Shown: positions 9,510 through 16,106 of the stretch, one piece after another
Layout: each line of letters begins with the position of its first letter
Position numbering within the stretch: position 1 is the first letter of the stretch
Assembly: GCA_049317265.1 (NCBI GenBank)
Contig: JBMOIP010000002.1
Coordinates: forward strand, 221,300 to 285,299
Source of the DNA: CAIVAT01 sp049317265
GTDB lineage: Bacteria > Bacteroidota > Bacteroidia > Bacteroidales > FEN-979
Direction: 5' to 3'
DNA length: 64,000 nucleotides
Translations under genes and position numbers: made by a program
The notes under the pieces: model-generated
What the model was told of the DNA's origin: nothing
Seen by the model: only the letters and a program-made list of their open reading frames with translations
Database searches by the model: none

Positions 9510-10739
9510 TTACTTAACTTTATCATTGACCCAGTCAGGCGCTTTGCGTAAAACCGGCATTCTGTTTATAACCCACCTGAAAACCCAGATTTCGGTGAAA
9601 ATAACTGCCAGCGTAACCGCAAATTCCATCCATGAAGGAATATAGTGTACTGCACTATCCCACCGGAATCCGATAACGGTGACATTCAGCCGGTTAAGGA
9701 TAACCCCCACCATGGTGATGATCGAAGCAGCTTTCAGCATGGTGATGTTTTGCGAACGGTACCCGGCAAAGAAAAGGATCATTGGCAGGAGAACAAATCC
9801 GATCATTTCAACGAGGTACCATCCACCCATGGGTGTCCAGAGCAAATGCCACTGCTCTCCATGAATAAAAACAAGGAGTTGCAGGAAAAAATAGGCAAAC
9901 ATTGTTCCTGCGCAAATGCCTGATAACCCGGTGATGATCCCGTTCTGTGACTGATGGTCCTTTCCGCTGATCTGGGATGAAAACACCTTATGGGTAATCG
10001 ATCCCTCGAAAATGACCATGGATAAACCTGCGAAAATGCTTGACACAAAGAACATAATCGGAATGAACTCCGAATACCACAACGGGTGGATCTTATCTTT
10101 TGCCATCAGGTAAAGGGCCCCCAGTCCCGACTGGTGAAGGGTTGACAATGTGATGCCGAAGATCACGGCGGCGATGGTCATCCCGGAAAGAATATTGCGG
10201 GCTCGACGGGCGCCAAGCCACTCTGCTACAGCTGGAGAAAATTCAATGAGTTGGGCAATCATATAGAGCAGAAAATGCCAGGCAACCAGGAACAGAACCG
10301 AGCTTGTTCCAAACCCGTTTCCGATGATGGGGTTGATTACATGCCATGGACGTCCAAGGTCGAGGAGCAAGGCGCCTGCATAGAATACATAGGCAAGAAA
10401 TCCGTTTAACACCGTAACACGCACAATGGAGTGGTATTTATGCATCTTCAGAATATAGACCATGAAGGTGACCACATATGCGCCCCCGGCAAAGGCAACT
10501 CCTGTAACTACGTCAAAACCAATCCATAATCCCCAGGGGATTTCCTGTGAAAGGTTTGTTATTGCCCCAATTCCTTTCCAGAACCGGATCACGATGAGGA
10601 TAAGTCCCAAAATCATAATGGGTATCGAGATGATGTTGAACGGAGTCAGGAATTTCCCTTTCGGTTTGAATTCACTGATCAGGAAATTCCAGATGGATTT
10701 TCCGTCGCGATCTGTCGAAATCTGATAACTGTTATTCAT
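9510..10739 (-). CDS. NrfD/HybB-family membrane quinone-interacting subunit
   Basis: 409 residues with about ten hydrophobic segments, resembling HybB of hydrogenase-2 and other NrfD-type membrane subunits (N-terminal IPWGLWIGFDV motif typical of HybB, then AGGAYV). These proteins exchange electrons with menaquinone and pass them to or from a periplasmic four-cluster ferredoxin partner. That partner, HybA-like, is encoded just upstream with an 8-nt overlap (10732-10739), indicating translational coupling. No hydrogenase, molybdopterin or cytochrome catalytic subunit is encoded within the block, so the electron donor or acceptor is unknown. Length is normal for HybB (about 390-410 aa). Confidence 0.9.
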   Translation of the reverse strand: MNNSYQISTDRDGKSIWNFLISEFKPKGKFLTPFNIISIPIMILGLILIVIRFWKGIGAITNLSQEIPWGLWIGFDVVTGVAFAGGAYVVTFMVYILKMHKYHSIVRVTVLNGFLAYVFYAGALLLDLGRPWHVINPIIGNGFGTSSVLFLVAWHFLLYMIAQLIEFSPAVAEWLGARRARNILSGMTIAAVIFGITLSTLHQSGLGALYLMAKDKIHPLWYSEFIPIMFFVSSIFAGLSMVIFEGSITHKVFSSQISGKDHQSQNGIITGLSGICAGTMFAYFFLQLLVFIHGEQWHLLWTPMGGWYLVEMIGFVLLPMILFFAGYRSQNITMLKAASIITMVGVILNRLNVTVIGFRWDSAVHYIPSWMEFAVTLAVIFTEIWVFRWVINRMPVLRKAPDWVNDKVK

Positions 10740-11598
10740 CGTCGTTCTCCTCCCCGGGATGATTCCCCTTTGTAGCCTGGTAGATTCCGGTCAGAAGTGC
10801 CGGCACAAGGACAAATACGGATGGTACGCTGTAAAGAAATCCTTTGGTCAATGCAGGATAAGAAGATTTTTGGAGGGTGGTATTGAATCCAAGTTCTTCG
10901 AAAGGAACCGGTGCAATGTAGAGCCAGCCTGTACCGCCGGCATCATGTTCGCCGTAAATGTGATCAACATAGAGGCCGGGTTTTTCGAAAATCCTCCTCC
11001 TGGCTTCCCTGATCAGATCCCTGCGTTTTCCATACATCAAGGCCTCGTTAGGACAGTTAAATGCACAGGCTGGCATTTCGCCGGTTTTCAACCTCTCAAA
11101 ACACATGTCACACTTTTGGATTTTCGGATTGGCGCTGTGATATTCAAATTTGGGCATATCAAACGGACATGATACCATGCAATAACGGCATCCCATGCAT
11201 TTATCGCCATCCCAGGTAACCGGGCCCATTGTTGTTTTGTGCATGGCTTGCGTAAGGCATGCAGCCACACATGCCGGCTCGTTACAATGCATGCACTGGC
11301 GCTTGATGAAAACTTCTCCCTTTGAAGTTTTATAAGTATTTACAACAGTGTTGCATGTTTCATCCGTTTTCCGGATGGCAGGAATTTTATCTGAGGGCAA
11401 TGGCTCCCGCAGGTGATGGGCCTCTTCACAATCATATTCACAGCCCCGGCAACCCTTGCAGCGGGTAGAATCATGCAATACTCCGTAGAATTCAACCTCC
11501 CCTTTATATTCAGAGGAGGCTGCTGCATTATTTCCAATGGCAAGTGTCAAACCGGATGCTCCCAGCAGTTTGAAAAAATTTCGTCGGTTTAATCCCAT
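10732..11598 (-). CDS. HybA-like periplasmic ferredoxin with four [4Fe-4S] sites
   Basis: 288 residues. The N-terminus has a twin-arginine signal (NRRNFFK, then a hydrophobic stretch and AAA), implying export of the folded protein. Four cysteine quartets are visible: C47/50/53/57, C102/105/110/114, C134/137/140/144 and C163/166/178/182, the pattern of HybA/DmsB-type electron-transfer subunits. A C-terminal hydrophobic helix (about 250-275) would anchor it at the membrane, as in HybA. It should wire an unknown periplasmic redox partner to the NrfD-like quinone subunit encoded directly downstream. All 16 cysteines are present, so the chain appears functional. Confidence 0.92.
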   Translation of the reverse strand: MGLNRRNFFKLLGASGLTLAIGNNAAASSEYKGEVEFYGVLHDSTRCKGCRGCEYDCEEAHHLREPLPSDKIPAIRKTDETCNTVVNTYKTSKGEVFIKRQCMHCNEPACVAACLTQAMHKTTMGPVTWDGDKCMGCRYCMVSCPFDMPKFEYHSANPKIQKCDMCFERLKTGEMPACAFNCPNEALMYGKRRDLIREARRRIFEKPGLYVDHIYGEHDAGGTGWLYIAPVPFEELGFNTTLQKSSYPALTKGFLYSVPSVFVLVPALLTGIYQATKGNHPGEENDDE

Positions 11599-11668
11599 GA
11601 TCTTCTGATTTAACGTAACTGGAGTTGTTCTGTTAATCTCTACCCGGCTAATTAAAGTGTAGGGTTTG

Positions 11669-13357
11669 TTACTTGTTGCAATCTATGAATTGGGTTTGAA
11701 AATCCTCCCAAACTTCAGGGGACATACCTGCGAGAATGTTATCTTGCAATGCTCCGCCATCCTGCAACGCAATTGTTGCCAATTCTGGGGTATTGACCAT
11801 TGCAGTGGTTGCAATGAAATCTTTTAACCTCGAGAACTCGCCTTTCAGCCAGGTTGTATATTTTTCGGCCATTTCCAGGAATTGGATTTCCCTTGGCCAA
11901 TTGGCTGGTTCTAGGGTATAGACCCATCCTTCGGCACCAGGCATCGTATGGAGAGATGAAGCGTTTTCCGCCAGAGTCCTGTTTTGGGCAGTGATCACAC
12001 CGGAAACCGGTGCATAGATATTGAGTTGCTTTCCTTTACTGACCATGGTGAGCAACCTTTCCCCTTTTTTAATTTTCTCACCTGTACTTCTCATTTCAAT
12101 ATGGGTAAGCGGTCCGGTAACATGTTGAAGGAAATCATCAATCCCGATTTTAACCGAGCCGTCTTTTTCCATAAATGCCCAGGTATGGGTGGTGTCGAAA
12201 AAAAGGCCTTTGGGAATATTCATCGAGTTTTCATCAAAGGCGACAGGGCCGGAACTTTTTTTTGCATGACCGGGCATTTTATCTTTCCTGAAATACCTTG
12301 ACATTACCTCCAGGCTAAAACCTAAAAGCCCAAAGGCAATTAAAACAAGGAGGATAATTTTAACAATTGCATACGAATCATGACCGGGATTCACAACAGC
12401 AATCGTATTGTTATTGATCCGCTCAAGCTGCGTTTGTCTTTCACTGGTAACCAGGTCGCTATAGCCATTGGAGGTAAGCAGTTTTTGTCCATCGGTCATT
12501 ACCCAGTTAAGGAATGCGACTTCTGATTCATTTTGAGGCTTTCCCGCAGAAACAGAAAATATTTTTCCACACAATGATTTTGGGTATTTCCCAATCCAGA
12601 CACCCCTGGCGAAATCTTCAGGATTACCATAAATATCCTCCATAAAGTCAATTCTTCCGTTCCCGTTTTTATCAATGGGCACCAGGCTAATATTCTCTGT
12701 GAAATTTCTATTACCGGGTTCAATGATGTCGGTAAGCTTGCAAAAGGCAAGTGCACCGGGATCTTTCTGTAATGCCGTGATCAACTCATTGGCTGGTAAA
12801 GATGTTACTCCGGTTATCCTGAGTTTGTCATTTTGCAGAAAACCGGTAACCCTGGATGTCACAGAGGGATCGTTCAGCATATAAAGGTGAAGGGGTACAG
12901 TCGATCCGTTGGTCTGGAGAGCGCTCCAGTTATGCTGATCAGGATTACTGAATATTTTCTTTAACCCTTCAGAGGTAATACCAACTTTGCAAATTTCCTG
13001 GTAAAGGGGATTTTTTATATTCATGATGGGCACTATTACATCCCGGCCAACCACCATGCTCCATGATGTTTGATTGTCAACGGGCTTATAGTTCGTAGTA
13101 AAGGCAATTCCAGAAACTGCCTGTAATTTCCCATATAATTCGATTTCAGAGGATTGAACTACGCTGATGGTAATGCCTGGATTGGCTTTTATGAATTCTG
13201 AAGTCCAGTTGTTTGTCAGGTTGTACAAATCCGGCGATGTGAAAACAGTAAAGGATTGATTCACTTTCGGGCTTTCCCCGGTTGCTGGTTCCGAAATTCC
13301 GGCGATACTGCAACTCAGCAGTAACATGGCGATAAATACTAAGGTCTTGGTTTTCAT
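11669..13357 (-). CDS. Periplasmic binding protein-TM-GcvH-like fusion
   Basis: 562 residues and first gene of the block. The signal peptide (1-20) includes LLSC, so lipidation at C16 is possible. Residues 30-315 resemble a PstS/ModA-type substrate-binding fold and include a perfect EF-hand-like calcium loop D229-x-N-x-N-G-x-I-D-x-x-E240. A single membrane helix lies at about 330-352 followed by basic residues. Residues 380-500 form a cytoplasmic H-protein-like domain (HTWAFMEKDG, APVSGVITAQN, GAEGWVYTLEP) with Gly at the normal lipoyl-lysine position and K443 one residue later. The C-terminal ~60 residues match the smaller H-like protein at 8763-9485. The architecture suggests that an external ligand signals to, or is coupled with, a cytoplasmic carrier domain. 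I do not know a characterised homologue. Confidence 0.8.
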   Translation of the reverse strand: MKTKTLVFIAMLLLSCSIAGISEPATGESPKVNQSFTVFTSPDLYNLTNNWTSEFIKANPGITISVVQSSEIELYGKLQAVSGIAFTTNYKPVDNQTSWSMVVGRDVIVPIMNIKNPLYQEICKVGITSEGLKKIFSNPDQHNWSALQTNGSTVPLHLYMLNDPSVTSRVTGFLQNDKLRITGVTSLPANELITALQKDPGALAFCKLTDIIEPGNRNFTENISLVPIDKNGNGRIDFMEDIYGNPEDFARGVWIGKYPKSLCGKIFSVSAGKPQNESEVAFLNWVMTDGQKLLTSNGYSDLVTSERQTQLERINNNTIAVVNPGHDSYAIVKIILLVLIAFGLLGFSLEVMSRYFRKDKMPGHAKKSSGPVAFDENSMNIPKGLFFDTTHTWAFMEKDGSVKIGIDDFLQHVTGPLTHIEMRSTGEKIKKGERLLTMVSKGKQLNIYAPVSGVITAQNRTLAENASSLHTMPGAEGWVYTLEPANWPREIQFLEMAEKYTTWLKGEFSRLKDFIATTAMVNTPELATIALQDGGALQDNILAGMSPEVWEDFQTQFIDCNK

Positions 13358-13394
13358 GGTATTGAATGTTTTGGGATAATGATGTTACCATACA

Positions 13395-13410
13395 TTCAAT
13401 AATAGTGCCA
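13395..13410 (-). promoter_or_regulatory. Sigma54 (-24/-12) promoter of the redox block
   Basis: Read on the minus strand the sequence is TGGCAC-TATTA-TTGAA. The -24 half is a perfect TGGCAC and the -12 half differs from TTGC only at its last base; spacing between elements is the canonical five bases. Transcription would start near 13385, about 28 nt before the ATG at 13357. A sigma54 activator is encoded in the same block. Confidence 0.75.
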
Positions 13411-13460
13411 GAAGAGGATATTGAATCTAACTTACACGATATGAGTATATTAGAAAATAA

Positions 13461-13479
13461 GTGTATAGAATTATTACAT
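13461..13479. promoter_or_regulatory. Candidate activator site A
   Basis: GTGT-N11-ACAT, an imperfect 19-nt inverted repeat of the same length and sequence type as the two sites further upstream. Its centre lies about 85 bp upstream of the inferred sigma54 start. AT-rich surroundings make a chance match possible. Confidence 0.4.
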
Positions 13480-13485
13480 AAAGAA

Positions 13486-13504
13486 GTGTTTAATAATTCA
13501 ACAC
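13486..13504. promoter_or_regulatory. Candidate activator site B
   Basis: GTGTT-N9-AACAC, a perfect five-base-arm inverted repeat. It is identical at 15 of 19 positions to site C at 13555-13573. Its centre is about 110 bp upstream of the inferred transcription start, a usual distance for NtrC-type enhancer sites. Confidence 0.5.
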
Positions 13505-13551
13505 AATATTCTCCTTTTACACCTAATGAACAGTATATTAAATAATTATGT

Positions 13552-13576
13552 CATGTGTTTAAATATTATACACATG
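13552..13576. promoter_or_regulatory. Candidate activator site C
   Basis: CATGTGT-N11-ACACATG, a perfect seven-base-arm inverted repeat containing the 19-nt core shared with site B. It lies about 180 bp upstream of the inferred sigma54 start. It is the strongest palindrome in the 294-base gap 13358-13651, which otherwise holds no gene. Confidence 0.5.
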
Positions 13577-13651
13577 TTGAATTATTCAGCAATACATTTT
13601 ACTAAGTTGAAATTCAAATGGTTAGAGCTTTGCAGCATTCGGATAATGAAA

Positions 13652-16048
13652 CTATTGAATGATCAATTTCATGGTACCAGAAGTTGTTTTGCATTGAACA
13701 TGAAGGATATAGACTCCCCGTTGAAGCTCAGAAACATCAAATTCCTGAAGCAGTGTGGAATTGCCTTGTCTGAAAAGCTCTTTTTCCAGTATCCTCTGCC
13801 CAACCATGTTCCTCAGTTCAATATGGGCATAGGAACTTGTGTTGTTTATGAGGAGCCGGAAGGATTGATGAGCAGGGTTGGGATAGAGAGAAAAGTCGGA
13901 GTTCCCGGTTCGTTCTCCGATACCAACACAATCGTCGAAGGTGAATGTGAGTTTTATGGTTGCAGAGTTGATACAGCCATTCTGGTTTGTTACAACAACG
14001 GTATAGGTTTGAACATCATACCCGATACCGGTTGTTGACGTTGAAATATAACGGCCGGTTGAGCCTGTTGACCAGCGGTAGGTTGATCCCGGATTCCCGG
14101 CGTCGAGTCTTACGCTGTCATAAATGCATACACTGGAATCAACAGGACCAAGGTGGATCACAGGCAGGGGATAAACCACGACGGATGTATTTCCTGAGCG
14201 CTGATTAAACCCGTCGTTGACCGTAATATGGTATGTGGTTGTACTGGCAGGGATTACAAATGGGTTTGCCAGGGTGGAGCTGAAACCTGCAGGATCTGAA
14301 CTCCATTGGTAAGTGTAAAGTCCAGATCCTCCGCCTGATAGGGCATAGAGCCGCGCTGTATCCCCAAAGCAAACAGCATCGGGCTGTACAATTGGATTTA
14401 CGGAGAGCACACCACCTTCAACCGCTACAATTACCTGGGAAGGAGGGCTCTGACATCCGCTGGCAATATCGGTGACGGTGAGAATATAAATGAGTGTATG
14501 ATCCATGTTCCCGGTGGAGGGCTCTGCCAGGGATGAGGTAAATCCCGGCGGGTTGGAAACCCAGGAATAACTGTAGGTTCCATATCCTCCGCCGGCAGTG
14601 CCATGCAAGATGGTGCTGGTTCCATTCGGGATGGTAACATTAACTCCTGCATTGGCAACGGGTACGGGGTGAACAAGCACTTTGGCCGTATCTGAAACGG
14701 AATGGGTGCAGACATCCGTGACTTTCACTGTGTAGCTGTTGTTGCCAACAGGTGGAACTAGAGAAATGATGCTGTCATTTCCCGGAATATTCCAGGTATA
14801 AGAAAATGGCATGATCCCGCCAGTGGTATTGGCCTTCAACTCAATTGCACCGCCAAAACAAAGGGTTGTGTCTGGGTTGGGAAGAATGGTCATGGGTGTA
14901 TAATCTTCTATTAACACCGTATCCCTTTTAATTAAGCCATCGCAGGAGATCTGGTTCAGGGTAAGGATCACACTCTTTTCACCTTCAGGAATGAGGTCGG
15001 GGATCGGGTGGATAACGACATTCACACTGTCCTCCCCGGGTGGGAAGGTGACAAAATCATCGATATGCGCATAGTCCATACCGTTTACCGCAGTGCCGCC
15101 GATCGTGTAGTGTATTGAATAGGGGTAATTTAGCGTAGCCATCAGCCTGAAATTGATGGCCACATCATTGCATCCTTCAACCGCCTTGTTGCCCAGCAGC
15201 GGGATGGTACTGTTATTCACCATGTTCACACCGGGACTGCTGAAACTGTTTTGTTCAAGAAAAACACCGGAGTCAAATTTCTTGTCCACCGCATCGCCGA
15301 TGGCCAGTTTAATATGATAAGTAACACAGGGCTGAACAACATACCAGGCGGTATAAACATAGGTGAGACCGTCGTATTCGTAATAGAGGCCGCCGGTGGG
15401 ATTTGTCCATCTCGACAAGGTATTCGCACAAATATTATTAATGGTGACATAGGAGCTCAGTGAACCGGGCATCCGGGCAATGTTTTCACTGTTGTTTGAA
15501 AATGTACCGGTGATGCCCGGGCCACTCAGAAAGAACCCAAAAGCATCGTTGAACTGGTTGCAATATTCGAAAAATTCTTCAGAACCAAATACATAGCTGA
15601 ATCTAACCGTATCAAACTGGGGGATGAAATCAAATTCGATCACTGCTTTATCAAGGGTGTTTGAGCCGGATAACGTGTTTAGGTCGGGATCTCCCGGGCC
15701 GCCGACCTGAAAGCCTGCACCAGCAGAAGTGTTTGGACCGATGGCAATGTTTGCTTTGCCGGAGGTCATCAGGATGCCGCCCCCGATTCCAAGCTGGGTT
15801 TTAGCAGGACCGGTTGCATTGAAAGTGCCCACCTGGTCGGAACTGATCATAGACGACGAACTGTTGAAGGTGACATTGCTCACCGTAATTCCTGCTCCAA
15901 CAAGATAGTTCTGGACCAGTTGCTGTGGTGTCAGGTTCATGGCTGTTCCCTGCACGACCGTAAGTTGGGCGAAGGCAGCATGGGGTATCGCAATCCGGTA
16001 AAGAATAACAATGATCGTAAATAATAGTTTTGTCCCAGGAGATTTCAT
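13652..16048 (-). CDS. T9SS-exported choice-of-anchor-L surface protein
   Basis: About 798 residues from the preferred ATG at 16048 (an upstream in-frame ATG at 16087 would add 13 residues before the signal peptide). The signal peptide ends in AFA-Q. Residues ~45-260 form a choice-of-anchor-L domain (FGSEEF..YCNQFNDAFGFFLSGPG). A Calx-beta-like stretch follows (GTAVNGMDY, then PEGEKSV), then several Ig/PKD or SprB-like modules. A type A T9SS sorting domain (YPNPAHQSF to the end) closes the protein. It is predicted to be secreted through the outer membrane and attached to the surface or to polysaccharide; ligand unknown. It is probably transcribed from its own Bacteroidota-type promoter inside the end of the preceding gene. 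Confidence 0.9.
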   Translation of the reverse strand: MKSPGTKLLFTIIVILYRIAIPHAAFAQLTVVQGTAMNLTPQQLVQNYLVGAGITVSNVTFNSSSSMISSDQVGTFNATGPAKTQLGIGGGILMTSGKANIAIGPNTSAGAGFQVGGPGDPDLNTLSGSNTLDKAVIEFDFIPQFDTVRFSYVFGSEEFFEYCNQFNDAFGFFLSGPGITGTFSNNSENIARMPGSLSSYVTINNICANTLSRWTNPTGGLYYEYDGLTYVYTAWYVVQPCVTYHIKLAIGDAVDKKFDSGVFLEQNSFSSPGVNMVNNSTIPLLGNKAVEGCNDVAINFRLMATLNYPYSIHYTIGGTAVNGMDYAHIDDFVTFPPGEDSVNVVIHPIPDLIPEGEKSVILTLNQISCDGLIKRDTVLIEDYTPMTILPNPDTTLCFGGAIELKANTTGGIMPFSYTWNIPGNDSIISLVPPVGNNSYTVKVTDVCTHSVSDTAKVLVHPVPVANAGVNVTIPNGTSTILHGTAGGGYGTYSYSWVSNPPGFTSSLAEPSTGNMDHTLIYILTVTDIASGCQSPPSQVIVAVEGGVLSVNPIVQPDAVCFGDTARLYALSGGGSGLYTYQWSSDPAGFSSTLANPFVIPASTTTYHITVNDGFNQRSGNTSVVVYPLPVIHLGPVDSSVCIYDSVRLDAGNPGSTYRWSTGSTGRYISTSTTGIGYDVQTYTVVVTNQNGCINSATIKLTFTFDDCVGIGERTGNSDFSLYPNPAHQSFRLLINNTSSYAHIELRNMVGQRILEKELFRQGNSTLLQEFDVSELQRGVYILHVQCKTTSGTMKLIIQ

Positions 16049-16074
16049 GAACACTTTATGATGATAATCAGAGA

Positions 16075-16106
16075 CAAAGATAAACAAGATTCCTCTATTT
16101 TTTCAA
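16075..16106 (-). promoter_or_regulatory. Bacteroidota-type promoter of the anchor-L protein
   Basis: On the minus strand, TTG (16106-16104) is followed after 21 nt by TATCTTTG (16082-16075), matching the TAnnTTTG -7 element. The -7 element lies 27 nt upstream of the ATG at 16048, so the leader would be about 20 nt. It overlaps the last codons of the upstream oxidoreductase gene. Confidence 0.5.

Noticed and set aside
9510..11598. Calling the block an uptake hydrogenase
   Set aside because: HybA/HybB-like subunits are shared by several respiratory enzymes and no hydrogenase large or small subunit is present.
8763..13357. Glycine cleavage system assignment for the H-like proteins
   Set aside because: No GcvT or GcvP genes, membrane anchors on both, and the lipoyl-lysine position holds Gly.
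13526..14038. Rightward 170-residue reading frame over the end of the T9SS protein gene
   Set aside because: It lies opposite the conserved sorting domain, has no recognisable motif, and its composition is that of an antisense shadow.
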